Source of the DNA: an uncultured Paracoccaceae bacterium
GTDB lineage: Bacteria > Pseudomonadota > Alphaproteobacteria > Rhodobacterales > Rhodobacteraceae
DNA: 64,000 nucleotides
Assembly (NCBI GenBank): GCA_947493745.1
Contig: CANLSM010000007.1
Location: 1-64,000, forward strand
Direction of reading: 5' to 3'
Made by a program: the position numbers and the translations under genes. Every line of letters starts with the position of its first letter. Position 1 is the first letter of the stretch. The notes beneath the pieces were generated by a model, which made no database searches, was not told the DNA's origin, and saw only the letters and a list, made by a program, of their open reading frames with translations. This document shows positions 39,687-49,032 of the stretch, piece by piece.

Positions 39687-41021
39687 ATGAAGAAGTTTCT
39701 GGCAGCTGCCGTCATTGGCGCCGTTTCGGGGGTTCTTGTGACAACCCATTATGCAGCGCCGATCGTCGCTCAGGAAGTGGAGCGCGAGCGCACCACCTAT
39801 GAGCAGCTCGACCTTTTCGGTGATATCTTCGAGCGGATCCGATCCGACTATGTCTCGGAGGTCGATGAGGTCGAACTGATCGAGAGTGCCATAACCGGTA
39901 TGCTGACCTCGCTTGATCCGCATTCGAGCTATCTTCCGCCCGAGGCCTTCACCGACATGCGCGAACAGACCCGCGGCGAATTCGGCGGTCTAGGAATTGA
40001 GGTGACGCAGGAAAACGGCTTTGTGAAAGTCGTGACCCCGATTGACGACACCCCGGCCGCGCGCGCCGGCATCCAGCCCGGCGACTTCATCACGCATGTC
40101 GACGGCGAGCCGATCCTGGGGCTCGCGCTCAACGATGCGGTTGAGATGATGCGGGGTCCCGTGGGCTCGGACATCGTGGTGACGATCGTGCGCGAAGGCG
40201 AGGAAGAACCGTTCGATGTGACCCTGACGCGCGACACGATCACGCTGACGGTCGTGCGCTCGCGCAATGAGGGCAACACGGTTTATCTGCGGATCACCAC
40301 TTTCAACGACAAGACCTATGAGCTTCTCGAAGAGGACATGAACGAGAAGGTCGAGGATCTGGGGGGCATCGACAGTGTCGATGGGTTCGTGATCGACCTG
40401 CGCAACAATCCCGGCGGCCTGCTGACCCAGGCAATCGAAGTGTCTGATGCATTTCTGGAGGCCGGTGAGATCGTCTCCACCAGAGGCCGTGATCCGCGCG
40501 ACAGCGACCGCTACAATGCGACGCCGGGTGATCTGGCCCAGGGCAAACCGGTTGTCGTGCTGATCAATGGCGGCTCTGCATCGGCGTCCGAGATCGTGGC
40601 AGGCGCTCTGAAAGATCACCGTCGTGCGATCATCGTGGGCACCCGGAGCTTCGGCAAGGGCTCGGTCCAGACCATCATGCCCTTGCAGGGCAATGGGGCG
40701 ATGCGCCTCACGACGGCGCGGTATTACACGCCTTCGGGCCGCTCCATCCAGAACCTCGGGGTCGCACCCGACATCATTGTCGAGCAGCGGCCGCGCGTCG
40801 AGGAAACCGAAGAGGAGGCGGCAGCGCGCCAGGGCCGGTCCGAGGCTGATCTGCGCGGCTCCATCAGCAATGATTCGCTGTCAGAAGACGAGTTGAAGCT
40901 TCTCGAAGATGAACTGAGACTGGCCGAGGAGACCGCGGATCAGCGGCAGGACGACTATCAGCTGGCCTATGCGCTTGATGTCATCCGGGGGCTCAACGTG
41001 CTGGCCCCGGTTGGTGACTGA
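39687..41021 (+). CDS. ctpA: CtpA, carboxy-terminal processing serine protease (S41)
   Basis: Exported protease with an N-terminal signal/anchor (residues 1-28), a PDZ domain (~95-165; GGLGIEVTQENGFVKVVTPI, AGIQPGDFITHVDG) and the S41 catalytic domain with VDGFVIDLRNNPGGLL, Ser in NGGSASASEIVAGAL and the Lys of the Ser-Lys dyad in GTRSFGKGSVQ. The C-terminus (~365-444) is a Glu-rich helical tail. Start ATG 39687 after AGGAAG. Followed by strong inverted repeats before rppH. Confidence 0.95.
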   Translation: MKKFLAAAVIGAVSGVLVTTHYAAPIVAQEVERERTTYEQLDLFGDIFERIRSDYVSEVDEVELIESAITGMLTSLDPHSSYLPPEAFTDMREQTRGEFGGLGIEVTQENGFVKVVTPIDDTPAARAGIQPGDFITHVDGEPILGLALNDAVEMMRGPVGSDIVVTIVREGEEEPFDVTLTRDTITLTVVRSRNEGNTVYLRITTFNDKTYELLEEDMNEKVEDLGGIDSVDGFVIDLRNNPGGLLTQAIEVSDAFLEAGEIVSTRGRDPRDSDRYNATPGDLAQGKPVVVLINGGSASASEIVAGALKDHRRAIIVGTRSFGKGSVQTIMPLQGNGAMRLTTARYYTPSGRSIQNLGVAPDIIVEQRPRVEETEEEAAARQGRSEADLRGSISNDSLSEDELKLLEDELRLAEETADQRQDDYQLAYALDVIRGLNVLAPVGD

Positions 41022-41030
41022 TCAGGAAAG

Positions 41031-41067
41031 ACCGACGGGCGAGGGGGTTGACCCCTCGTCCGTCGGT
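41031..41067 (+). terminator. 16-bp stem-loop after ctpA
   Basis: ACCGACGGGCGAGGGG (41031-41046) pairs with CCCCTCGTCCGTCGGT (41052-41067), with one G-U pair and loop GTTGA. No T-run follows. It begins 10 bp after the ctpA stop and may terminate weakly or stabilise the ctpA mRNA. Confidence 0.65.
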
Positions 41068-41084
41068 GTCGTGCACTGCACGAC
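41068..41084. repeat. Near-perfect palindrome before rppH
   Basis: GTCGTGCA-C-TGCACGAC directly abuts the previous stem-loop and ends 12 bp before the rppH start. It could be a DNA-binding site or a hairpin that hides the rppH initiation region. Confidence 0.55.
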
Positions 41085-41096
41085 GGGATCCCTTCA

Positions 41097-41582
41097 GTGA
41101 ACTCAATCGACATTGACACCCTGCCATATCGGGACTGTGTCGGGCTTTGCCTGATCAACCGTGATGGTGCGATCTGGGCGGGAGAGCGGATCGACACGCC
41201 AGGTGCCTGGCAGATGCCGCAGGGCGGGATCGATAAGGGCGAGACCTCACGCGATGCGGCGCTTCGGGAGTTGGGCGAGGAGACGTCGCTGCCGCCGGAT
41301 GCGGTCGAGATCGCGGCAGAGGTTGACGGCTGGATCAACTATGATCTGCCGGTCGATCTGATCCCGAGGCTCTGGAACGGCAAATATCGCGGCCAGCGGC
41401 AGAAATGGTTCCTGCTGCAACTGATGGGCTCTGATGATCTGGTGAACATCGCGACATCGCATCCCGAATTCTCCGCCTGGTCCTGGCTGGGACGTAACGC
41501 CCTTCTGGAACGCATCGTTCCCTTCAAGCAGAACGTCTATGCGCGGGTTTTTGATGCATTCTCGGAACATCTGAAGGCCTGA
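41097..41582 (+). CDS. rppH: RppH, RNA pyrophosphohydrolase (Nudix)
   Basis: Removes pyrophosphate from 5'-triphosphate RNA and thereby starts decay; also cleaves dinucleoside polyphosphates. The Nudix box runs from GGIDKGETSRDAALRE to LGEETSL, and the N-terminus YRDCVGLCLINRDGAIWAGER and the tail FLLQLMGSDDLVNI, FKQNVYARVFDAF fit RppH. GTG 41097 is the only start that keeps the full first strand. It ends 4 bp from the stop of the convergent DUF1285 gene. Confidence 0.93.
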   Translation: MNSIDIDTLPYRDCVGLCLINRDGAIWAGERIDTPGAWQMPQGGIDKGETSRDAALRELGEETSLPPDAVEIAAEVDGWINYDLPVDLIPRLWNGKYRGQRQKWFLLQLMGSDDLVNIATSHPEFSAWSWLGRNALLERIVPFKQNVYARVFDAFSEHLKA

Positions 41583-41586
41583 AGCC

Positions 41587-42150
41587 CTAGAGTTCCAGCT
41601 CGGCTGCTGGGATGAAGGGAAAGAACACGCCCTTTGAGCGAACGCCGAACATCTCGTCCTCGACCTCACCCTCGTCAACAAGCCGGTAGAAGCTCTTCCT
41701 GTCGATCAGCGCTTCAAGCCCGGCGCGAACATGGATATAGGGCGACGGCTCGCCGATTTCATCGCGCACGACCCGGATCGGGTGGTCCGGGCCGGCAATC
41801 ACCATATCCTCGACATTGGTCGTAAAGACCAGATCGTCGCCCTCGCGACTGACATCGACTGCCACAAACGGTGCGTCCACGACCCTGATGCCGACCTTCT
41901 CCACAGGTGTCACAAGAAAGTACTTGCCGTCCTCAAGTTTCAGAATGGTTGAGAACAGCTTGACCAGCGGTTTCCGGCCAATCGGCGTGCCAAGATAGAA
42001 CCACGTCCCGTCACGCCGGATTTCCATGTCGAGATCCCCGCAAAACGGCGGATTCCACAAGTGAACCGGGGGCAATCCCCGCTTTGAGGCGGCTTTCGCG
42101 GCGGATGCTATGCCTTCGGCACTCGGGGTCACGGATTTCTGATCAGACAT
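41587..42150 (-). CDS. DUF1285 family protein
   Basis: 187 aa with VHLWNPPFCGDLDMEIRRDGTWFYLGTPIGRKPLVKLFSTIL, the hallmark of DUF1285, then GKYFLVTPVEKVGIRVVDAPFVAVDV and EDEMFGVRSKGVFFPF. Soluble, no signal peptide. Structures of the family show a pleckstrin-like fold but no proven function. It is divergent from the moxR operon, a linkage kept in many alphaproteobacteria. Confidence 0.85.
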   Translation of the reverse strand: MSDQKSVTPSAEGIASAAKAASKRGLPPVHLWNPPFCGDLDMEIRRDGTWFYLGTPIGRKPLVKLFSTILKLEDGKYFLVTPVEKVGIRVVDAPFVAVDVSREGDDLVFTTNVEDMVIAGPDHPIRVVRDEIGEPSPYIHVRAGLEALIDRKSFYRLVDEGEVEDEMFGVRSKGVFFPFIPAAELEL

Positions 42151-42248
42151 TGGTGATTGTTCTTCTCGCTGGCCCGCTTACATTGTTAGGGTGATATATG
42201 GCGTATAGGCCGCATTCGACAATTGAATTCGCGAAGAAGGATCGACGT

Positions 42249-43259
42249 ATGGCAGTTCAAAGCGAGGACCTGGTGGCCGAGATTGAGGCCGCCAGCGAGA
42301 AACTGATCCGCGCACGCGACATGGTCGCGCGGCGTGTCATCGGGCAGCGACAGGTCGTCGATCTGACGCTGATCTCGCTTCTTTGCGGCGGCCATGGCCT
42401 TCTGGTTGGCGCGCCGGGTCTTGCCAAGACCCGTCTGGTCGAGGCGCTGGGGACCGTGATGGGGCTGCAGTCGAACCGGGTTCAGTTCACGCCCGATCTG
42501 ATGCCATCCGACATTCTGGGGGCCGAGGTTCTGGAAACCGGCCCGGATGGCAGCCGGACCTTCAAGTTCATCGAAGGCCCGGTCTTCTGTCAGCTTCTGA
42601 TGGCTGACGAAATCAACCGGGCAAGCCCCAGAACGCAATCCGCGCTTTTGCAGGCGATGCAGGAGAAGCAGGTCTCTATCGCCGGTGCGCGGCGTGATCT
42701 GGCCGCCCCGTTCCACGTGCTAGCAACGCAGAACCCGATAGAGCAGGAGGGGACCTACCCGCTGCCCGAGGCGCAGCTTGACCGGTTCCTTTTGCAGATC
42801 GATGTCGGCTATCCTGATCGGGATGCGGAACGGGAGATCGTCCTTGCGACCACGGGCGCGGATGAAGCGGAGGCTGAACCGGTCTTCAATGCATCCAGTC
42901 TGATCGCGGCTCAACGGCTGATCCGCCGGATGCCGGTGGGTGATGCCATTGTTGACCAGATCCTGACACTCGTCCGGTCGGCCCGTCCGGATACTGAGGA
43001 TGGCTCTGATCTGGTCAAAGGGGCGCTCAGCTGGGGGCCGGGGCCGCGCGCGGCGCAGGCGCTGATGCTGGCAGTGCGCGCAAGGGCGGTGATGGATGGA
43101 CGGCTGGTGCCGTCCTTTGAAGACATTGCGGCGCTGGCGCAACCGGTTCTGGTGCACCGTATGGCGCTCGGTTTCGCTGCGCGTGCCGAGGGCCGGACGC
43201 TTGAGGGGCTGATATCGCAACTGGTCGAACATGTCGGTTCGGTCGAGGCGGCTGCGTGA
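42249..43259 (+). CDS. MoxR-type AAA+ ATPase
   Basis: 336 aa with Walker A in LLVGAPGLAKTRLVEAL, Walker B LLMADEINRASPRTQSALLQ, sensor 1 VLATQNPIEQEGTYPLPEAQLDRF (given by its core ATQNPIEQEG) and a C-terminal lid. MoxR ATPases act as chaperones for proteins with VWA domains. ATG 42249 follows AAGGA; upstream ATG 42198 lacks support. First gene of a four-gene block with DUF58 and two large membrane proteins. Confidence 0.93.
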   Translation: MAVQSEDLVAEIEAASEKLIRARDMVARRVIGQRQVVDLTLISLLCGGHGLLVGAPGLAKTRLVEALGTVMGLQSNRVQFTPDLMPSDILGAEVLETGPDGSRTFKFIEGPVFCQLLMADEINRASPRTQSALLQAMQEKQVSIAGARRDLAAPFHVLATQNPIEQEGTYPLPEAQLDRFLLQIDVGYPDRDAEREIVLATTGADEAEAEPVFNASSLIAAQRLIRRMPVGDAIVDQILTLVRSARPDTEDGSDLVKGALSWGPGPRAAQALMLAVRARAVMDGRLVPSFEDIAALAQPVLVHRMALGFAARAEGRTLEGLISQLVEHVGSVEAAA

Positions 43260-44161
43260 GCCAAACCCCGACCGATATTGCGCATGATGCGATCTGGCTG
43301 AGGCGGGATGCCGAGCAAATCTCGGGCTCCCTGCCGCCGCTTCTGGCCGAGGCGAGCCGTCTGGCATCGACCGTGGCCATGGGCGTGCATGGGCGCAAGC
43401 GCACGGGGCCGGGCGAGAACTTCTGGCAATATCGCCGTGCGATCCCCGGCGATGTTCTGGGGCAGGTGGACTGGCGCAGGTCGAGCAAGTCCGACCGGCT
43501 CTATATCCGCGAGATGGAGTGGGAGGCTGCACAAACCATCTCGATCTGGGCCGATGACGCGCTCAGCATGGACTACAAATCCCAGAAAGCCCCCCGGACC
43601 AAGGCCGAGCGTGCCAAGGTGCTTGCCCTGGCGCTCTCTGTTCTTCTGATGAAGGCGGGCGAACGGGTGGCGCTTCTGGGCACGGAAGCCGCGCAGCCGC
43701 GAACGGGCGAGACCCAGCTTCGCCGGATGGCAATGGCCATGGCCGAAACCCGCGAGGACAGACCGGACTATGGCGCCCCACCGCCCGATCGGATGACGCG
43801 CGGCGGGCGCGGTGTGTTCCTGTCCGATTTCATGGGCGAACGGGATGCCGTTTTTGATGGGCTTGCACGGGCCGCTGACAACAATGTGTCGGGCGTCTTC
43901 GTGCAGATTGTCGATGAGACCGAGGAAAGCTTCCCCTTCGACGGGCGCACGATCTTTGAGAGCATGGGTCGCGAGGTGAATTTCGAGACCCAGCGCGCCA
44001 AGGCGCTGCGCCAGGCCTATCAGGACCGTTTGCAGGAGCGGCGCGAGGCCTTGAAGCTGACAGCGAAGCGCACCGGCTGGCAATGTCTGATCCACCGGAC
44101 CTCGGACAGCCCGAGGCAGGCCCTGCTGTGGCTCTACATGGCCATCGGGGGGCAACACTGA
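43256..44161 (+). CDS. DUF58 family protein (VWA-like, MoxR partner)
   Basis: 301 aa with the DUF58 core: GPGENFWQYRRAIPGDVLGQVDWRRSSKSDRLYIREMEWE and the following WADDALSMDY, which corresponds to the metal-binding strand of a VWA fold. GTG 43256 overlaps the moxR stop (GTGA). Proteins of this type are MoxR substrates in envelope or stress systems (BatA-like operons). Confidence 0.9.
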   Translation: MSQTPTDIAHDAIWLRRDAEQISGSLPPLLAEASRLASTVAMGVHGRKRTGPGENFWQYRRAIPGDVLGQVDWRRSSKSDRLYIREMEWEAAQTISIWADDALSMDYKSQKAPRTKAERAKVLALALSVLLMKAGERVALLGTEAAQPRTGETQLRRMAMAMAETREDRPDYGAPPPDRMTRGGRGVFLSDFMGERDAVFDGLARAADNNVSGVFVQIVDETEESFPFDGRTIFESMGREVNFETQRAKALRQAYQDRLQERREALKLTAKRTGWQCLIHRTSDSPRQALLWLYMAIGGQH

Positions 44162-46936
44162 ATGTGGACACTCGGCCCGGTTGCCTTTCTGAACCCCGGC
44201 CTGCTCGGCGCGCTTGTTGCGCTGCCGATCCTGTGGTGGCTTCTGCGTGCCGTCCCGCCCGCACCGGCGCGTCGTGCCTTCCCGGGCGTGCGCCTTCTGC
44301 TTGGCCTGCGCGACCCCGAGCGGATGCCGGAGAAAACACCATGGTGGCTTCTTCTGTTGCGCATGCTGGCGTTGGGGGCCGCGATTGCGGCCTTTGCCAA
44401 TCCCGTGCTGAACCCAAAGGCCGAGGCCCGCGGCGATGGTCCGCTTCTGATCCTCATGGACGGAAGCTGGGCGAGCGCGCCCGACTGGCAGGACCGGCTG
44501 GCACGGGTTTCCGATCTTCTGGAAGGGGCGGAGCGGGCAGGGCGCCCGACCGCTGTGCAGGTCATGAGCACACCCCTCCCGCCCGAGGGGCTGAGGTTCC
44601 GACAGGCATCTGCCTGGTCGCAGCGGCTGAGCGGCTTGCGCCCCCGTGCCTGGGCCGCTGATCGCACCGGTGTTCTTGACTGGGCAGAAGACAGTGATAC
44701 GGACGGCTTTGAGACGGTCTGGATCACTGACGGGCTCAGCCAGGACGGCGACGGTCCGTTCCTTGACGGGCTGGCAGAGTTCGGCCCGGTCAGTCTGATC
44801 CGCTCGGACCGTACGACGCTGGCGCTTACGCCGCCGAAATTCGAGGATGGTGCAGTGCGTGTCGAGGTGCTCCGCGCGCAGACGGACCGGCCTGCACCGC
44901 CCGTGAAGCTGGCGGCAATCGGGCTTGACCCGCTGGGGATCGAACGGCGTCTGGGGGAGGCAGAGGCGATCTTCGGGCCGGACGAGAAATCGGTCGAGGT
45001 CTCCTTTGAACTTCCGCTTGAATTACGCAACCGCATCACCCGGATCGCGATCCCGCAGGAGCGGTCTGCGGGTGCCGTCACGCTCAGCGATGACGGGCTG
45101 AAGCGCCGGAAGATCGGGCTCATTGCAGGTCGCGCATCCAGCGAGGAACAGCGGCTGACATCGTCTCTGCACTTCCTGCGCAAGGCGCTGGAGCCAAGCG
45201 CCGATCTGATCGAAGCGTCCATTGACGACATTCTGGGGGCCGTGCCCGATGTTCTGATCATGGCCGATGTCGGGACGGTCTCGAATGCCGAGCGGGAGAA
45301 GCTCGTCGAGTGGATCGAGGCCGGCGGGCTTCTGATCCGGTTTGCTGGTCCAAGGCTGGCGCAATCGGGTGAGGGGCGGCTGGACGATGACCCGCTTCTG
45401 CCGGTGCGGTTGCTGGCCGGTGGCCGCTCAGTGGGTGGCACGATGTCCTGGGGCGCGCCGAAAAGCCTGCGTCCCTTCCCCGAAAGCAGCCCCTTTTTCG
45501 GACTCTCGGTCCCCGAAGAGGTGGACGTCACCTCCCAGGTCATGGCCCAGCCTGACCCCAATTTGCCCGAGCGTGTGATGGCGGCCCTCGAAGATGGCAC
45601 GCCGCTGGTCACCGGCCGGTCGCAGGGCGATGGCCGCGTGGTGCTTTTCCATGTTACCTCAAACGCCGAATGGTCCAGCCTGCCGCTGTCATTCCTGTTC
45701 GTTCAGATGCTGGAACGTCTGGCGGTCTCCACCCGGTCCGCCGCTCCCGAGGCCACGGACCTTGAGGGCGAAATCTGGACCGCGAAATCCATCCTGAACG
45801 GGTTTGGCGAGATTGTGGAGCCGGAACTGCTTCCTGGTATCGACGGGTCACGCCTGATTGAAGACACTCCGTCAGCCGAGATGCCTCCGGGCATCTATCA
45901 GGCCGGTGAGCGGCAGTTTGCGGTCAATCTGTTTCGCACCGGCGATGTGATCTTCCCGTTGGGAACCTTGCCCGCCTTTGTTCAGGAGGAGACCATGGGT
46001 GTCGTCAAGGAGCGCGTGCTCAAACCGCTGCTTCTGCTTCTTGGTCTGGGCCTGCTGGCGTTCGACGTGCTGGCGACCTTGTGGGTCGCCGGTCGGCTGA
46101 GCGGACCACGGGCGGCACAGGCAGCGGGCATCGCACTGGCGCTGATCCTGCTGCCCGGTCAGATGAAGGCGCAGTCCGAGGATGATCTGGCGATCTATGC
46201 CACGACCGAAACCGTTCTGGCCTATGTCCGGACCGGCGATACGCGCGTCGATCAGATATCGGAGGCAGGCCTGAAGGGACTTACCCTGATGCTGAACCGA
46301 CGCACAGCTATCGAACCGGTCGATCCGGTGGCCATCGATCTGGAGACTGATGAACTGGCCTTTTTTCCGTTCATCTATTGGCCGATATCCGAGGCGCAGG
46401 AACTGCCGTCGGAGATCGCATATGCCAAGCTGAACACTTACGTGCGCAGCGGCGGAATGATCCTCTTCGATACGCGCGATGCCAATCTGGGGCAGTCTTT
46501 CGGGATGGGAACACCTAATGGCCGGATGCTGCGGCGCTTGGCGGGTCGGCTGGACATCCCGGCGCTGGAGCCTGCGCCACTTGATCATGTGCTGACCCGC
46601 ACATTCTACATCCTGCAGGACTTCCCCGGACGCTACGCCCGCTCGGAGGTCTGGGTCGAGGCCGCTCCGGTGATCGAGGAGGTCGAGGGGATGCCGTTCC
46701 GCAACCTCAATGATGGCGTGACGCCCGTGGTCATTGGCGGCAACGACTGGGCCGCGGCCTGGGCAATTGACGAGAATGGCGCGCCAATGTTCCCGGTCGG
46801 ACGTGGTGCAGGCGGGGCGCAGCAGCGCGAGCTTGCCTATCGGTTCGGGATCAACCTGATCATGCATGTGATGACCGGCAACTACAAATCCGATCAGGTT
46901 CACGTGCCTGCTCTGCTTGAACGGCTGGGGCAGTAG
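44162..46936 (+). CDS. Large DUF4159-containing membrane protein (BatA-like N-terminus)
   Basis: 924 aa. The N-terminus has two spans (LGALVALPILWWLLRAV and LLLLRMLALGAAIAAFANPVL) typical of aerotolerance BatA-like proteins, then a VWA-like region whose MIDAS reads LMDGSWAS, so the canonical DxSxS is incomplete. A glutamine-amidotransferase-like fold follows (VLIMADVGTVSNAEREKLVEWIEAGGLLIRF). Two more spans lie near residues 620-665, and the C-terminus is a DUF4159 domain (AIYATTETVLAYVRTGD to FGINLIMHVMTGNYKSDQVHVP). Likely partner of the MoxR ATPase at the envelope. Confidence 0.85.
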   Translation: MWTLGPVAFLNPGLLGALVALPILWWLLRAVPPAPARRAFPGVRLLLGLRDPERMPEKTPWWLLLLRMLALGAAIAAFANPVLNPKAEARGDGPLLILMDGSWASAPDWQDRLARVSDLLEGAERAGRPTAVQVMSTPLPPEGLRFRQASAWSQRLSGLRPRAWAADRTGVLDWAEDSDTDGFETVWITDGLSQDGDGPFLDGLAEFGPVSLIRSDRTTLALTPPKFEDGAVRVEVLRAQTDRPAPPVKLAAIGLDPLGIERRLGEAEAIFGPDEKSVEVSFELPLELRNRITRIAIPQERSAGAVTLSDDGLKRRKIGLIAGRASSEEQRLTSSLHFLRKALEPSADLIEASIDDILGAVPDVLIMADVGTVSNAEREKLVEWIEAGGLLIRFAGPRLAQSGEGRLDDDPLLPVRLLAGGRSVGGTMSWGAPKSLRPFPESSPFFGLSVPEEVDVTSQVMAQPDPNLPERVMAALEDGTPLVTGRSQGDGRVVLFHVTSNAEWSSLPLSFLFVQMLERLAVSTRSAAPEATDLEGEIWTAKSILNGFGEIVEPELLPGIDGSRLIEDTPSAEMPPGIYQAGERQFAVNLFRTGDVIFPLGTLPAFVQEETMGVVKERVLKPLLLLLGLGLLAFDVLATLWVAGRLSGPRAAQAAGIALALILLPGQMKAQSEDDLAIYATTETVLAYVRTGDTRVDQISEAGLKGLTLMLNRRTAIEPVDPVAIDLETDELAFFPFIYWPISEAQELPSEIAYAKLNTYVRSGGMILFDTRDANLGQSFGMGTPNGRMLRRLAGRLDIPALEPAPLDHVLTRTFYILQDFPGRYARSEVWVEAAPVIEEVEGMPFRNLNDGVTPVVIGGNDWAAAWAIDENGAPMFPVGRGAGGAQQRELAYRFGINLIMHVMTGNYKSDQVHVPALLERLGQ

Positions 46937-46938
46937 GC

Positions 46939-49032
46939 ATGGTGGAATACATCAGCTTCGCGCCGCTCGTCGGATGGCCCGTAATCGCGACTATGGCTCT
47001 GATCTCGCTGGCCCTGGTGCTCTTTGCCCTGTGGCGGGGATTGTCGGGCTGGTGGCTGCGCGGGCTGGCGGCGCTGGTGCTTCTGACAGCACTCGCCGAC
47101 CCGTCCTGGAAACAGGAAGATCGGGACTATCTTTCGGACATCGCCTTTGTCGTTATAGATGAAACCGCGAGCCAGGGCATTGACGAGCGCAGTGCCGAGG
47201 CACGCCAGACCGAGGCCGAACTCGAAACCGCGCTTGCCGCATTGTCCGACGCGACCAGTCCGCTGGATGTGCGAACCCTGCGGGTCAGTGACGCGACAGG
47301 TGCGGACCGGGATCGCGGCACATTGCTGATGACGGCTCTCTCGCAGGCTGCGGCCGAGGTCTCGCCGGACCGGATCGCAGGGGCCATTCTTGTCACCGAC
47401 GGGCGGGTTCATGATCCCGAAGTGCTGCGCCAGTTCCCGGCTCCTGTCCACACGATCCTGACCGGCAGTGCGGATGACTGGGATCGCAGGCTCAAGGTCG
47501 AAACCGCGCCTGCATTTGCGATCGTCGGTGAGCCGGTTGATCTGACGGTCCGGGTCGAGGCGTTGGGGCGGCCTCCGTCCGGTCTGCCGACAAACGTGCC
47601 GCTCTTTGTCTCTGTCGATGGTGGCGACGCGCTGGTTTTCGACATTCCGACCGACGAGACCGTGACCATCCCGATTGAGCTGTCCCGCGCCGGTCTCAAC
47701 GTCCTGCAACTGACCGTGCCAAGCGCGGATGGCGAGTTGACCGAGCGCAACAATGCGGCGGTGCTGTCGATCAACGGTATCCGGGACCGCCTGCGGGTGC
47801 TTCTGGTCTCCGGCGAGCCCTATGCTGGCGAACGGACATGGCGCAACCTTCTCAAGGCGGACAGTGCGGTTGATCTGGTTCATTTCACCATCCTGCGCCC
47901 GCCCGAGAAACAGGACGGCGTGCCGGTCTTCGAGTTGTCGCTCATCGCGTTTCCGACGCGTGAGCTTTTCATGGACAAGATCGACGAGTTTGATCTGATC
48001 ATCTTTGATCGCTACCGCAGACGCGGGGTGCTTTTGCCCCCCTATCTGCAGAATGTCGGACGGTATGTGCGCGATGGCGGGGCGGTCCTGATCGCCTCGG
48101 GGCCTGCCTTTGCCGGGGCGGAAAGCCTGTCCCGCACGGTTCTCGCCGATGTGCTGCCCGCTCGTCCAACGGCGCGGGTGATTGAAGAAGGCTTCCGGCC
48201 CCGCATCTCCGAATTGGGATCGCGTCATCCGGTGACAAGCACGCTTGAAGACTTCGCCCCGCTTCCCGCCGACGAGGACGGTCCCGGCTGGGGCCGCTGG
48301 TTCCGCCTGATCGAGATGGAGCCGATCAGCGGATCGACGATCATGGAGGGTCCCGAGGGTCGTCCGCTTCTGGTGCTTGATCGACCTGGCGAGGGGCGGA
48401 TCGCCATGCTGGCCTCCGATCACGCATGGTTGTGGTCGCGTGGTTATGAGGGCGGAGGGCCGCAGCGAGAGCTGCTTCGCCGTCTGGCGCATTGGCTCAT
48501 GAAGGAACCCGAGCTTGAGGAAGAGGTTCTCGTTGCCGAGCCGGACGGTCAGGACGTCACGGTCACACGACGTTCCCTGCAGGACAGCATCGGAATGCTG
48601 ACGGTCCGGACCCCGTCGGGCGAGACCCGTGAAATCGAGATGACCGAGGTCGGTCCGGGCAGTTGGCAGGCCCGGTTCGAAGGCGAGGAGAATGGGATTT
48701 ACCGTCTGTCCGAGGGTGATCTGAACGCGGTCACCGCCGTCGGCCCGGCTTCGCCCAAGGAGTTTGAGAACCCGGTTTCGACCGGTGCGATCACCGGTGC
48801 AATTGCCGAGGCGACCCGTGGCGGTGTTCTGCGGATCGAAGATGTCGGAACGCCCAACCTGCGCCGGGTCCGCGAGGACCGCGTTGCCGCTGGGCGCAAT
48901 TGGCTGGGCCTTGCCCGGCGCGAGGCCTACGCAGTGCGCGACATTCGTCTCACTCCGCTGGCACCGGGTTGGCTGATGCTGCTTCTGGCCGGTTCGCTTG
49001 CGTTCATTGCCTGGCGGATCGAGGGCAAATAG
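46939..49032 (+). CDS. Large membrane protein with VWA/amidotransferase-like ectodomain
   Basis: 697 aa. Two N-terminal spans (PVIATMALISLALVLFALW, GWWLRGLAALVLLTALAD), a periplasmic VWA-like domain with degenerate MIDAS (VVIDETASQG), a CARDB/Ig-like section (PVDLTVRVEALGRPP), a class I amidotransferase-like domain (LLVSGEPYAGERTWRNLL, IIFDRYRRRGVLLPPYL, ALIASGPAFAG-type strand VLIASGPAF) and one C-terminal span (WLMLLLAGSLAFIAWRIEG). It starts 3 bp after the previous gene and ends flush with the convergent sua5 stop. No enzymatic role can be read from it. Confidence 0.82.
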   Translation: MVEYISFAPLVGWPVIATMALISLALVLFALWRGLSGWWLRGLAALVLLTALADPSWKQEDRDYLSDIAFVVIDETASQGIDERSAEARQTEAELETALAALSDATSPLDVRTLRVSDATGADRDRGTLLMTALSQAAAEVSPDRIAGAILVTDGRVHDPEVLRQFPAPVHTILTGSADDWDRRLKVETAPAFAIVGEPVDLTVRVEALGRPPSGLPTNVPLFVSVDGGDALVFDIPTDETVTIPIELSRAGLNVLQLTVPSADGELTERNNAAVLSINGIRDRLRVLLVSGEPYAGERTWRNLLKADSAVDLVHFTILRPPEKQDGVPVFELSLIAFPTRELFMDKIDEFDLIIFDRYRRRGVLLPPYLQNVGRYVRDGGAVLIASGPAFAGAESLSRTVLADVLPARPTARVIEEGFRPRISELGSRHPVTSTLEDFAPLPADEDGPGWGRWFRLIEMEPISGSTIMEGPEGRPLLVLDRPGEGRIAMLASDHAWLWSRGYEGGGPQRELLRRLAHWLMKEPELEEEVLVAEPDGQDVTVTRRSLQDSIGMLTVRTPSGETREIEMTEVGPGSWQARFEGEENGIYRLSEGDLNAVTAVGPASPKEFENPVSTGAITGAIAEATRGGVLRIEDVGTPNLRRVREDRVAAGRNWLGLARREAYAVRDIRLTPLAPGWLMLLLAGSLAFIAWRIEGK

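Noticed and set aside
44134-45612. A 492-codon open frame on the minus strand
   Set aside because: Antisense to the DUF4159 protein; Ser/Arg/Pro-rich shadow composition with no domain.
46900-48492. A 530-codon open frame on the minus strand
   Set aside because: Antisense to the large membrane protein at 46939-49032, with shadow-type composition and no start signal.
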